From Papaver somniferum (Eukaryota > Streptophyta > Magnoliopsida > Ranunculales > Papaveraceae), in contig NC_039358.1 in the NCBI RefSeq assembly GCF_003573695.1, positions 194,532,418-194,596,417 on the forward strand: DNA of 64,000 nt, in the 5' to 3' direction. A program made the translations under genes and the position numbers. The notes beneath the pieces were generated by a model. The model did no database searches, was not told the DNA's origin, and saw only the letters and a list, made by a program, of their open reading frames with translations. Positions 48,051 to 60,302 of the stretch are shown here, piece after piece (the first letter of the stretch is position 1; each line of letters starts with the position of its first letter).

Positions 48051-51000
48051 TGAAAAAGCGGGGGTCTAACAACACCACCCAATATTTCGCTTAGCAATCT
48101 GTATGGACTAACTCCGAAATACTTTGCTAGAGAATCAACTAGACAGTCAGACTCAATCTAGATAAAAGTATCTCAAGGAGTTAATATCTCTCTCTTGATT
48201 TGATTTTTACTCAAGCTAAAAACAATAGCGAGTCTTTATCAAATACAAGGAATAACTTGGACGGTACCAAAGACCAATGTTTAAGTGTTAATCAATGAAA
48301 TCAACAACCACAAGGTCGGATCTCTAATCGATTAAAATTTAACGCACAACCTGTATTATTTCAATTATAAAGATAAACAATATAATACGGAAAATGAAAA
48401 ACACAGACACCTGAAATTTTGTTAACGAGGAAACCGCAAATGCAGAAAAACCCCGCGACCTAGTCCAGACTGAATACACACTGTATTAAGCCGCTATAGA
48501 CACTAGCCTACTCCAAGCTAACTTCCGACTGGACTATAGTTGAACCTAAATCAGTCTCCCACTAATTCAAGGTACAGTTGTACTCCTACGCCTCTGATCC
48601 CAGCAGGATACTGCGCACTTCATTCCCTTAGCCGATCTCACCCACAACCAAGAGTTGCTGCAACCCAAAATCGCAGACTTGATAATAAACAAATCTGTCT
48701 CACACAGAAAAGCCTATCAAAGGATAAATCTGTCTCCCACATAAAAATCCTAGGTTTTTGTTCCATCTTAAGATATGAAATCAAGGTGAACAGGAACCAA
48801 TTGATAATCCGGTCTTATATTCCCGAAGAACAGCCTAGATTAATCAATCACCTCTCAACAGTCTTACTTGAATACACAAGAGGACGTCGAGGAATCACAA
48901 ACAGTGAGACGAAGATGTTTGTGACTTCTTTATCTTTCCTATCGGAGAACTCTCACGATCTCAAGCCAATCAAAGATTGTACTCGGACGATAGAAGATGC
49001 AAGATCAGATCACACAACTACGATAAAAATAGTATCGGTCTGGCTTCACAATCCCAATGAAGTCTTTAAGTCGTTAACCTGGTTTTTGAGAAGAAAACCA
49101 AAGGTTAGAGGAGAATCGACTCTAACGAGTGCACTAGTATCACATAGACGTGTGGGGATTAGTTTTGTCCAATGCTAGATGTCTCCTATATATAGTCTTC
49201 AAATCAGGGTTTTTCCTTAGTTACAAAGCAATCAATATTCACCGTTAGATGAAAACCTGATTTAGATTCAAGCTAATATTTCTCAACCATTAGATCGAAA
49301 ACTTAGCTTGTCACACACACTTGAAATATATGTTTACTGGTTTTATGAAAACCGTGCCCAAACGTGTACGTGTATGTTGGTTCAACATAGTAACCCAAAA
49401 GGTCAATCATATGAGCATTTCATATTAACCTTGTTCTTCTTCACCGTAACTAGTTCAATTGACTCAAATGAACTAGTTAGAGAGTTTTTTAATTGCTATG
49501 AGATCTTACGTAACTACACAAGACACAATTGAAACAAAGATGATTCGATTTGATTGAATCGACTCATGAACTTTATAGCCACGGTTTGCATACTGCATTC
49601 CTTAGTAATTTAAGTTTCATGTTCAGAGCACATCTTTAGATCATAACCCACTCAAGTACGCCAACAAGTTCGCGGACTTAAGACAATCGGCAGAGTTTTC
49701 CAAACTCAGCAGAAAATCTCGGCAAGGAGACTTCCGCCAGTTCGCGGATTAAACACTCAAACGAGTTTTTGGAAAATCCACCAGAAATTCTCGGCAAGAG
49801 AACTTCCGTCAGTTCGCGGACTGAGTTCGCGGACTTGGTGTAGATGGGGAAAAACGATTTGCTGGTTTTTAAGGAATTGAGGAGACGACCGTACGGAGGA
49901 GACTCCTCGAACCGAGCGAAATGTTAAACCTCACACAGATGCACCGCTGCAAAGGGGGTGCTTTAGATTCGAGAGATCAATCTGTAGTACTCCGGCCTAA
50001 CTCAAGACAATGACCGCTCCAGAGTAAATTCGGTCACAAGAGAGGATGGGTTGATCTGTAGGAGGGAAGCTGGGAAATGTGTGAAATCAATGGTAATCAA
50101 AGATTGTGGGTGTGTGGATTCTGAATATGATAAGCTCTGAATGATTGAAATTGCTCAATTGAGAGTAGTTGCTCAATTGATGAGTTGATGATCTCGTGTT
50201 GTCGATGAGACCTGAGATTGATGATATTGTTGATGTCGATGATTCAATCATGATTCAGAGACTTATTTATATTGCTGGAATTTTAGACACCATTGACCCC
50301 ATGAAGTGTGACAGTTGATGGAATCAAGGAGTGGGGAAGTGGAGATCGTGTTTGAAACCAATTGCTCAATGTGTGGAGACTTGGTCGATTTTCCACCCAC
50401 TACCTCGTGAATTCCTTCAACTGATTGCACGACTTGCTCACATTCCATCGTGTGTTTGAACACACGTGTCGTAGACCGCCAGACCAAAACCCTGAGTGAT
50501 ATCCCCCCAAAGTGACACGATTGACGTCTCGTGGTATGTTAGCCAATTGATGACTTCGTGGTTTGATGGGACGATGAGTCCATGTAGTTGCTGAGTTGAA
50601 CATGATGTTCTGAAACTCATGAATTGAACATGTCATGAGACAGAGGTATAGTTCTTACGATGAAGTGAGCAAGTATTGCTCAATCGATGGATCGTTGAAT
50701 ATTGATTGTTGAACCAATATCCCTTGTTTTGAGCAAATATTTATCATCTGATCAAGTGTTGCTCATGTGATGAATTGTTGAATATTTGATCGTCTGAGCA
50801 TGTGTTGCTCATTTGATGGATTATTGGTTGCGTACCAAAAATATTAATTAGAATACTGGTCGTTGAACCGAGCATAATTAATAAAATTAATGATCATGAG
50901 GTCGTCGTAAAATTATTAAGGTTGGAATCTGGATTGATGATCCTTGGATTCAGAAACCCTAATTTGATCAATTGATGATCAATTCATGGTTCATCAGAAT

Positions 51001-51339
51001 TTTAAACATGGGACGAAGGAGGGAGCGACTACATGAGACCGTGGATCAACCATGTAGTGTCCATATGCTCACGTGAGCAAATACAAAGAACTCCTGAAGA
51101 GTTGACGATTTGTTGGTAAAAGAATGATCAAATGCTGGTTTAATCATTTATTCAAAAATGCTCGTCTGAGCCTTAGGTGAGAAAACCTAACTAATTATGA
51201 CGGAGTGAGTGATCGACCATGTGGTCATGAAACCGGCCCTGTGTATTCACGTGACCGCTTGATGATCACTTCATGAAAATCCAAAGTGCTTGGAAGAGTC
51301 TTGGACCTAATACGTGCAATTGTGCAAATTAGGTCAAAA

Positions 51340-52135
51340 CTGTAAAACTTGATGGGACCGGCTTTTGTAAGCCAAAGAAAGAATCTTGGTCTGTCAAGAT
51401 AGGAATGAGGAGGCGTGGGACCGTGAACCCAAGGTATGGTCGGCCAGTCGTGACCACGGTCCCGTGGTGCCTTTCCCTTTATAATATTTTTCATGATTTT
51501 ATGAAAATATTATGGATTTAAAGAGTTTTGATGAATTTAGGGAGTTTCCCTGAAGTGAAGGAGTTTTCATAATTTTATATATTTTTTAATGTATTTTTTA
51601 TGATTTGAGGGAATTTTTCCTAATTTGAGAGAAATACCATGAAATCAAGGAATTTGAGAAATTCAAGGAAAATAAAATAAATAATAATAATAAAATAAAG
51701 GAGTGCGTGGGACCGGCTAGGGCATGGCCGGCCGGCTAGGGCCCGGTCCCATGAGTTTTCATAATTTTATATTATTTATTTCCTAATTTTTGCAAAATAC
51801 CATGAAATCAAGGAGTTTTTTCATGAAATCAAAGAAATAATAATAATAAAATAATGAGGAACCATAAGGTGTGGGGCCGGCTGGGACCAAGGCATGGCCG
51901 GTTGGCCAATGGCCACGCCCCACACTATTTTTTCTTAATTTTATATTATTTTCATGGGTTTATGAAAACACCATTAAGTCGAGGAGTTTCCTCGAGACGA
52001 AGGAGATTTGATAAAATGAGAGAATTTTCATCAAATCAGGGAAAATAATAAAAATGCATTAAAAATATAAAAATGGCGTGGGATTGACCACGACACGGTC
52101 GGTCGGTCGTGTGTCCGTGCTCCCAGCACCCTGGT
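51340..52135 (-). repeat. D1 array of GGGACCGG modules
   Basis: GTGGGACCGGCTAGGGCATGGCCGGCCGG-like modules at about 51353, 51414-51470, 51708, 51873 and 52078 alternate with AT-rich CATGAAATCAAGGAGTTTT spacers. Counterpart of 8016-8700 in D2. Confidence 0.75.
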
Positions 52136-52377
52136 CAATATTTTTAATTATTTATTATTTTCTTCCCTATTTTACATAGGTTCATCGTTTCGTTGTATTT
52201 TGAAATACTCGTTCATGCGGTGACTGTTAGTGTATCGTCGTTGAATACACCTTCACCATTTGAATCAGGGCTTACTTAGAGGTAGCTCAGACGCCCGGTT
52301 GTTGATTATTTATTACTAATTGTGGAATTCGGTGGAGAGTAATTAACAAAACAGAGTAATAAGATGTTTATTATTAA

Positions 52378-52735
52378 TTCATAAGATCAGCTGAGGATTC
52401 GACTACGAATTCAGAATAATAAAGTGAGCATTACCATTCCATGGGATCGTAGATTCGACCATAGAATCAGAGTAATTAAGATTTATCTATTACCATTTAT
52501 GAAACCAGTTGTGGATTCGATCATGAAATCGGAGTAATGAGATAATATAGTTATTGCTATTCTATGAGATCAAGCCGTGGATTCGATCATAGAATCAGAA
52601 CAATTGTTTATTGCCATTCCATGGGACCATTCGTGGATTAGGCCATAGAATAAGAGCAATTGTTATTGCCATTCCATGAGACCAGTCGTGGATTCGACCA
52701 TGGAATAAGAGCAATAATAGATTATTCTGGGAATT
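52378..52735 (-). repeat. Six-unit array of about 60 bp in D1
   Basis: Units begin near 52381, 52441, 52500, 52564, 52621 and 52677. Each has CCATGRGACC..TCGTGGATTCGACCATGGAAT-like sequence, so each unit can pair with itself through ATTCCATGG / CCATGGAAT. Copies diverge by several bases. Confidence 0.8.
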
Positions 52736-53815
52736 CAGTAGTGAATGTCACGGCAGAATTAATCTTAATTAGGAATAATTAACTTTGTGGCTCTATATTA
52801 GCAGAGAAAGATGTCTAGGAGCATTAATTATCCCGATATGAGCTTGTCGGTAAGTCATATCCTTTATATAGTCAGGGTAAACTCGTTGTTTGTTCCTGAA
52901 GACGTTATCGCTCTATACTAGAAGAGCAAGCTGTCTAGGAGCCGTCCATCTCGTGATACTATATAGAAATAATCACTGAAAGTGTTCAGTATTCATGAGA
53001 TATGCCGTTGTCCAGTCGTGAGACTACATATCTACATGTACTCTGAGAGAAAGTACTCTCCGTTGAGAATTCGATGAGAGACCCGTGTCTCAATACTCAC
53101 GTCTGATTGCTGGATCAGAGGTTCGTATAATTATGGGTTTACGATTTTATCCCTTGTCGAAAATCCACCATCTACACTTGGCAAAGTCAATTCCTCCGGT
53201 TTCTCTCAATCAACAAATTCCGCAAACTTCGGATTAAGGAATAAGACTTATGCACATATGTGTTTCCACACAATGCTTATATCCATCATTGGTTATATAG
53301 ACCTAAACTCTCATTCCAACCATTCAAACATTCTTAGAGGACGTTATATAGTTGTTACACTATTTCTCGTCAAAGCGATTGAAACAATATGACTTTCATC
53401 ATTAGCTAAAGATAAACCCGATCAAAGCGAAACGCTTTACCAACACATGATTTCGAGATATAGATAGGCGAGATATACTCGGCTCGAAATATCAAATGTG
53501 TATGATCCAGTCTATATAGCATATGACTTTTGTCTCATAAGAAGTAGGAGATAGAAGAGATAGACTTTTGAGTGATAGATAAGTTCAAGTCTCCACATAC
53601 CTTTTTGTTGATGAAGTTCCACGGTTCCTTGAGTATGTCTTCGTTGTTGTATGATGAATCTCCATGAAGTCCTTGAACTCAACTACACTTTTCTATCCTA
53701 GTCCGAGGCTTAGCTATGTAGACTAGAAATCAAGACTCATAGTTTTGATCACTAACATTGACAAACATGCTTGATATAACAACGCATGCGAGGTCGACCG
53801 AGCTATGCTCTAACA

Positions 53816-54139
53816 ATCTCCCCCTTTGTCAATTTTAGTGACAAAACTATTAATACATATGGAGATCCACCAGTTCCTTGAGTAGTCCTTTTAGTCGATG
53901 AAGATCAAGTCAAGTCTCCATATACCTTTTAGTCGATGAAGATCCACCAATTCCTTGAGTAGTCCTTCGTCTTGTATGATGATTGTCATAGAGTTCTTGA
54001 GCTCAACTACACTTTCTATCCTAGTCCAAGACTTAGCTATAGTAGACTAGAAACCAAGACTTATAGTTTTGATCACTAACATTGACAAACATGCTTGAGA
54101 TAGCAACGCATGCGAGTTCGACCGAGCAATGCTCTAACA
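53816..54139 (-). mobile_element. Extra partial S junction (purine box plus LTR start)
   Basis: 53816-53861 is the last 46 bp of S internal sequence with its purine box. It is fused at 53862 to an LTR interior point; 53862-54139 is the first 278 bp of another S LTR, adjacent to its own purine box at 54140. So two internal-to-LTR junctions lie in a row. The phrase CTCCATATACCTTTTAGTCG is also duplicated locally (about 53862-53950). Confidence 0.8.
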
Positions 54140-54949
54140 ATCTCCCCCTTTGTCAATTTTAGTGACAAAACGACCAATATATATGGAATACAAAAATAAA
54201 AGAATTAACTTTTGTAGCTCCTATTCCACATGTCTAATATTCAACACTACTCGAAATCTTCGTCACTTCCAAAAAATCCAATGATCCCAAAGGTTTTAAG
54301 TTCAGCATCATCGTTGTTGAAAATCCGTAGCTATAACAACGAGAAAACAAGAGTTCTCAATCATTGCTATACAGTTTCATAGTATCATTATATAGTATCA
54401 AAGTTCAACTGCATCACAACTTTGACAACAATATTATGGTGATATGTATCACTCCCCCTTAGTCGATACTCCATCTCACATGGAAACCACCCCCCCTTAC
54501 ATAATGATCCGAAAACCATATGTATTTGTAGTGTGAACTACATATTAATTCTCCCCCTTTTTGTCAATAAAATTGGCAAAGGTACGAAAACGGGATCCTA
54601 ATGAAATTTCCGAAAGAGACATTTCATGACCAAAAGAAAGCACATATCATCTTATTTAGATGCAATCATATAGCCGAATCTAAATGCATTCATCAAGGAG
54701 TTTTATAAAGATACAAGATAACCCCTATAATATTCCACCGCCGCACTCCCAACAAAGATTTGGCAATTAAGCACAAGTTCAATTAAGAACTCTCCCCCAT
54801 GATATGTCATTCCCAAAGGAACAACAAGAGCGACCTTAATTTCAAAAGAAAAGAAGGATTTCTTTGGACATAAAAAATCACATACAAGTATGAATTTGAA
54901 TCCAAAATACTCAATTAAATTAACCACGAGAGAACCCATGATTAATTTA

Positions 54950-55190
54950 ATCGAAAATGATCAACATAAGTGAACTTATGGAGACTCAAAAATACACAAT
55001 TAGATTAATCACAATAGTAATCAATTTAATTGGTCATGCTCGACATAAGAGAACTTACGGAGCAACAACTAAATAACCAAATGAAAATGATTAATTTAGT
55101 TGAACATGCTCGACATAAAGTACCTCACGAAGCAACAACTAAGCTAAGAATAACTCAATCGATTGTGCTTAACATAAGACACCTTATGGA
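54950..55190 (-). repeat. Tandem repeats in S5 internal region
   Basis: Four units with (G/A)CTCGACATAAG-type words at about 54958, 55038, 55106 and 55168, followed by CTTACGGAGCAACAACTAA-like sequence. Matches 10635-10870 in S2. Confidence 0.75.
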
Positions 55191-55683
55191 ACAACACAGT
55201 ATGTACACAAAAATTGTGGATCGGAGGTCGACCTTATACCGTGGAATAAGCAAGGATTCATTCTATTTTCCATCACCATTTGCACAATGACATACAACAG
55301 ACATAATCCTTGTAAACAAAAGATTTTAACCTATCTTCCATCAATAATTGACATAATAGGCTTAACTTTTGTATTTTTCAAAAGTTCATTCCTTCTTTTA
55401 TCAACACATGCATATCGACATAAAAAGGACTTAACTTTCGGCAAGGTATGGGACAATCACAGTTCACAGATGCAAACATACATATCCCATAACAAATTGC
55501 AATATATAAAACCATAAAGATTAATACTGAAAAATCATCTTCCAAACAATTTTAGAATTTAAACCAATAAATCTAAAAACATGAAGATGAAAACGTTGGA
55601 CATAGCTATGTGTAATCACAATAATGGCTATTCCAAACTCTAGTTATTCCTCTAATCAAAACAAGAAAAAAATAGAAGATTTA

Positions 55684-56067
55684 CTAGGCATTAAGATCTT
55701 TGAAGAATTCTTTATCGTCCCCGAACTCCTTGTCGTCAACAGCCATTGGGACATAAGGTTCATGAAGATAGGAGTTAATATCAATAAACCTTCTTGACTG
55801 ATATCGGACCAGGGCCTTCTGAATCTCATGAGTCTTAAATACAAAAGCCTTTATTTGATGAATCTCCTTTTGCATCTCCTTCAACACTTCAAGAACATCA
55901 GAAAACTTCTGAGAATTTGAAGGAACGGCTCTAGGCTTCCTCACATTCCTTCTTTTTCTTTTCAATGTCGGAGCTAGCGGAGATTTCTCTTTTTCCTTCA
56001 TGATTGATGGCTTGATAACCATATTAACATCCTTTTCATCAGAAGACATGGTACTTGGAGCATCCAT
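55684..56067 (-). CDS. Unknown 127-residue protein of S5
   Basis: Open frame with an ATG, downstream of gag in the element. Very lysine/arginine-rich first half (KRKRRNVRKPRAVPSN, about residues 36-52, a plausible nuclear localisation signal), then a helical stretch KFSDVLEVLKEMQKEIHQIKAFVFKTHEIQKALVRYQ with heptad-like hydrophobic spacing, then an acidic end (DDKEFGDDKEFFKDLNA). I do not recognise it. Sireviruses can carry an extra frame after pol, sometimes called envelope-like; this one has no membrane segment or signal peptide. It may be the remnant of such a frame. Confidence 0.5.
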   Translation of the reverse strand: MDAPSTMSSDEKDVNMVIKPSIMKEKEKSPLAPTLKRKRRNVRKPRAVPSNSQKFSDVLEVLKEMQKEIHQIKAFVFKTHEIQKALVRYQSRRFIDINSYLHEPYVPMAVDDKEFGDDKEFFKDLNA

Positions 56068-56350
56068 AGGTGTATGGGTTTGTGAGAGGAAATCACAATC
56101 TCAACAAGTGGTCTTGAGATAAAAAGAAGTTTCAAGGAAGGAAAAAGAAATGTAGGGTTAACCTTTAACAGGTTCATGCACACACAATTTTGAACCCTAA
56201 AGAGAGTAGAATTGTGGAGAATAACCCTCCTTTATTGATAGACACAAAACTAAGAAAAGAAGAGAAAAAAACTTTTCTTGAAGCCTGAGAGGTACACAAT
56301 ATTGTCTCTTTTGATCAGGCACATGAGACAGGATTTACCAATCAACACAA

Positions 56351-57896
56351 TCAAATTCTGCTGCGGTGAACAACGATTTGTCCACCATTTTCCTCTTTAA
56401 AGGAATCCACAGACCTCTGTCTATCAAAGCGATTTGACCATACTTTCTTCTCTAATGGTCTTGGTTTATCCTTGAAAACTAACTTCTTAGACAAAGATAA
56501 AATCCTACATACCTCAGCGGTCTTCTGAGCAAGTTTAAGCTTGTTTGCTAATTGATTTTCTATTCGTTGAAGTTTGTTGACGTTCCTCAATTGGTGTTTG
56601 TACTTGTAATACTTTGAAATTTTATGACCCTTTAGAGAACAGTACGAGCACGTCAATTTAGAATAAAAATCAGGCTTCTGAGATGTGCAAGCAGCTAGAC
56701 ACATGGTGGAACCTGAAACATTACATATAGAGTTTCCAAGGAAAGGGTCAATATTTTCTTCCAGATTAGTTGGGTTTTATTCTGAAAGAATATCAAGATT
56801 GATGTATGTATTGTTACAATTATCAAAATCAATATTTTCACCAAGAAGTGCAACACTTGATTTTTCGTCTTCATTAGAATCATAGTTGTCAGACATTTCA
56901 TCAAGAGTTGCAGCAAGACCTTTGTTCCCAGTGTATTTTCTACGATTTGGAAACTCGTTTACAAAATGACCAAATCCTTTACACTTAAAGCACTGAGAAA
57001 GTCGTTTGCAAAATATCCCTTTTTTTAAGAGGAACACGATTATGAGGTTTGACTGATGTTTTAGGCTTATCTCTGGAGAACCATTTACTTCTCTTCAACA
57101 AAAGATCCCTAAACTGTCTTGTGATCATTGACACTGATTTGTCAAGATCTTCATCTGATGAATCAGTCTCAGAGTGATCGTCTTCAGAGATATACATTTT
57201 TTTACTTTTATCAAGTAATTTAGTGTCCTTTAGTGCTTTGAACGCAACATCCTTAGATTTGGATGAATGCTCATGATCAAATATCTTAAGCTTCCCAACC
57301 AGCGTATTTCTGGAAAGATTATCTAGGTTATTTCCCTCAATGATGGCATGCTTTTTAGAGTCGTATCTAGATGGAAACGATCTGAGAATTTTCATCACAA
57401 TGTCCTTTTTAGGAATAGTCTTACCCAATGCAAAAGATGTATTAACAATTTGAGACACTTTGTGATTAAACTCATCAAATGTTTCTTCATCTTCCATACG
57501 AAGGTTTTCTCAATCGGAATTAAGGTTTTGAATCCTAGCTTCCTTTTCACTGGTATTACCTTCGAATACGGTTTCTAATATATCCCACGCTTCTTTAGAC
57601 TTAGTGCAATTTGACACATGGTGCTGAAGATTCGGGGTAATGGCATGTATAATGGCATTCAAACCGTCGGAATTTTGCTTTGCAGCAAGTATCTCGGCAG
57701 GGCTGTATTTACCTATATCCTTGGGAATGTTTACATTTCCAACTGCCACAACGGGAGCATTATAGCCATTAACAACATATACACATGATTGAAAATCACG
57801 TGCTTGAAGAAAAGCTCGCATAGCAATTTTCCACCATAAGTAATTAGAGCCATCGAAGACTGGTGGTACGTTGATAGAGTTAACACCTCTGTCCAT
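56351..57896 (-). pseudogene. Copia gag of S5 (UBN2-type) with damaged zinc knuckles
   Basis: Starts at ATG 57896 with VPPVFDGSNYLWWKIAMRAFL, the typical start of copia gag, and HHVSNCTKSKEAWDILETVFEG. A TGA near 57510 interrupts it; the frame goes on with FNHKVSQIVN..IPKKDIVMKILRSFPSRYD (UBN2 core). A frame change near 57000-57037 leads to the first zinc knuckle CFKCKGFGHFVNEF, whose last cysteine is F. After another stop at about 56775 comes CSYCSLKGHKISKYY, whose last cysteine is Y, then a helical region QLANKLKLAQKTAEV. Ends at 56351. Gag forms the virus-like particle; here it has at least three breaks. Confidence 0.85.
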
Positions 57897-57944
57897 AGAG
57901 TCAGATCGCTACAAACACGGACTTATAAGGTCTTGAACGTGTTT

Positions 57945-57960
57945 ACCTGTTCTGATACCA
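57945..57960 (-). other. S5 primer-binding site (initiator tRNA-Met)
   Basis: TGGTATCAGAACAGGT on the minus strand, two bases after the LTR end TTTTCA. Fits the complement of the initiator-Met tRNA 3' end used by copia elements. Confidence 0.9.
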
Positions 57961-57962
57961 AT

Positions 57963-60302
57963 TGAAAAGGCGGGGGTACAACAACCACACCCAATATTTT
58001 TCTTAGCAATATGTATGGACAAACTCCAATATACTTTCTAGAGAATCAACTAGACAGTCAGACTAAATCTAGAGAAAAGTATATTGAGAAGTTAATATCT
58101 CTCTCACTTGATTTGATCTTTACTCAAGCAAATAAGAATTTGCGAGTCTTTATCAAATACAAAGATAATAAACTTGGATGGTACCAAAGACCAATATCCA
58201 AGGATCAATCAATTTCCAATCAACAACTAAGGTTGGATTTCACAATTGATCGATACAACGCACAACCTGTGATATTTCAATTATATAACAAAATATAATG
58301 CGGAATAGAAATAACACAGACACCGGAAGTTTTGTTAACGAGGAAACCGCAAATGCAGAAAAACCCCGGGACCTAGTCCAGATTGAACATCACACTGTAT
58401 TAAGCCGCTACAGACACTAGCCTACTACAAACTAACTTCGGTCTGGACTGTAGTTGAACCCCAATCAATCTCACACTGATTCAAGGTACAATTGCGCTCC
58501 TTACGTCTCTGATCCCAGCAGGATACTACGCACTAGATTCCCTTAACTGATCTCACCCACAACTAAGAGTTGCTACGAACCAAAGTCGAAGACTTTAATA
58601 AACAAATCTGTATCACACACAGAAGTCTACAGAATAGATAAATCTGTCTCCCAAAGAAATACCTACGAGTTTTGTTCCGTATTTTGATAAATCAAGGTGA
58701 ACATGAACCAATTGATAACCCGGACTTATATTCCCGAAGAACTGCCTAGTATTATCAATCACCTCACAATAATCTTAATCGACGCGGCGAAAGAAGATAT
58801 TGTGGAATCACAAACGATGAGACGAAGATGTTTGTGACTACTTTTCTATCTTTCGTATCGGAGATATAAATCTCAAGCCAATCGTTACGATTGTACTCAA
58901 AATGATAGAATCAGCAAGATCAGATCACACAACTACCAGAAAGTAGTATCGGTCTGGCTTCACAATCCCAATGAAGTATTTAAGTCGTTAACCTGGTTTA
59001 CAAGAAGAAACCTAAGGTTAAAGGATAATCGACTCTAGATAATACAACTGGTATCACACAGGAGGTCTGGGGATTAGGTTTCCCAGTTGATAGAGTTCTC
59101 CCTTATATAGTCTTTCAAATCATGGTTTGCAATCAATGTTAGCTTGGTAACAAAGCTTTCAATATTCATCGTTAGATGAAAACCTGATTAGATTCAAGCT
59201 AATATCTTTCAACCGTTAGATCGAAAACTTAGCTTGTTACACACAAATGAAATGTACTATTTTGGGTTTATGTAACCGTACCCAAACATGAACATTTGTT
59301 GGTTCAACAATAGCTTACCAATGGTTAGCCATATGAGCAATTTCATATCAACCATGTTCTTCTTCACCATAACTAGTTCAAATGACTCAAATGAACTAGT
59401 TAGAGAGTTGTTCAATTGCAAAGAAATCTTATGTAACCACACAAGACACAATCGAAGCAAAAACGATTTGATTCACTCGAATCGGTTCATGAACTACATA
59501 GCCACAGTTTGCATTTAGCATTCCTTAGATAATATAAATAAGTTAACAAACAATCGTCTTTAGATATAACCAGCTTAAGTTCGCAGACTTAGTTCGCGGA
59601 CTTAAGTTCCCGGAAGGAGTTCTCAAACTCTAGCAGATTTTCTCGGGTCGAGAACTTCCGCCAGTTCGCTGACTGAGTTCACGGCTCTTGTTCTGGTTCT
59701 CTTGATTAACAAAGTTCGCAAACTTCATTTCAAGGAAAAATGACTTATACATATATGTGTTGCCACACAATGCTTATATCCATCATTGGTTATTTAATCT
59801 AAACTCTTATTTCAACTATTGAAACATTCTTAGAGGACATTTCGTCAAAGTAAGCAATTTTCAAGGTGATTGAAACGTGTCATGACTTTCGTCACTAGGT
59901 AAAAATGAACTTGGCAAAAGCAAAAGCTTACCAACACATATTTTGAGAAATTGATAGGCGAGATAAACTCAAATCGAAATAGCAAATGTGTATAATCAAA
60001 GTCTATATAGCAAAACGACTTTTGTCTCAAAATATGAGATAAAGTAGATAGAATTTTCAGTGATAGATAAGTTAAAGTCTCCATATACCTTTTAGTCGAT
60101 GAAGATCCACCAGTTCCTTGAGTAGTCCTTCGTCTTGTATGATGATTTCCATGGAGTTCTTGAGCTCAACTATACTTTATATCCTAGTCCAAGACTTAGC
60201 TATAGTAGACTAGAAATCAAGACTTATAGTTTTGATCACTAACATTGACAAACATGCTTGAGATAGCAACGCATGCGATTTCGACTGAGCAATGCTCTAA
60301 CA
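57963..60302 (-). repeat. S5 5' LTR
   Basis: 2340 bp, TGTTAGAGCATTGCTCAGTC (reverse, ending 60302) to CCCCCGCCTTTTCA (reverse, from 57963). The conserved core is at 58329-58381 and AGTTCGCGGACTT-type words at 59577-59690. Right neighbour GAGAT does not match TAAGT found left of the S4 LTR at 48050. Confidence 0.9.

Larger units (their letters stand above)
49839..53177 (-). mobile_element. Solo LTR D1, complete
   Basis: 3339 bp with perfect 9-bp inverted ends TGTAGATGG / CCATCTACA and a 5-bp CTTGG duplication at 49834-49838 and 53178-53182. No coding region, primer site or second LTR, hence read as a solo LTR. The TATA-like box and the 3'-tail layout (compare D2) suggest transcription on the minus strand. 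Family unknown; 5-bp duplication and TG...CA ends fit an LTR retrotransposon, probably Ty3/gypsy given the size. Confidence 0.85.
48051..53815 (-). mobile_element. S LTR (S4), with solo LTR D1 nested inside
   Basis: Complete S LTR on the minus strand in two parts: 48051-49838 (ending at left with reverse complement of CCCGCTTTTTCA) and 53183-53815 (start TGTTAGAGCATAGCTCGG, reverse). About 2.4 kb without the insert. The conserved core is at 48416-48470. The U3-like part holds four AGTTCGCGGACT words (49669-49835). Next to its start lies a 46-bp purine-box piece (53816-53861). Confidence 0.88.
54140..57945 (-). mobile_element. S5 internal region (gag-only copia)
   Basis: From the primer site at right (57945-57960) to the purine box at left (54140-54152). 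It holds a broken gag (57896-56351), one further reading frame (56067-55684) and about 1.5 kb of non-coding sequence with tandem repeats (54950-55190) and several purine boxes (54147, 54446, 54490, 54551). Protease, integrase, reverse transcriptase and RNase H are all absent: only about 170-280 bp separate gag and the next frame. At 54882-54910 the sequence equals the C1 insertion site without the insert. Confidence 0.88.

Noticed and set aside
48540..49178. 212-residue plus-strand frame in an S LTR
   Set aside because: Antisense to the LTR, not maintained in the other S copies, no recognisable domain.
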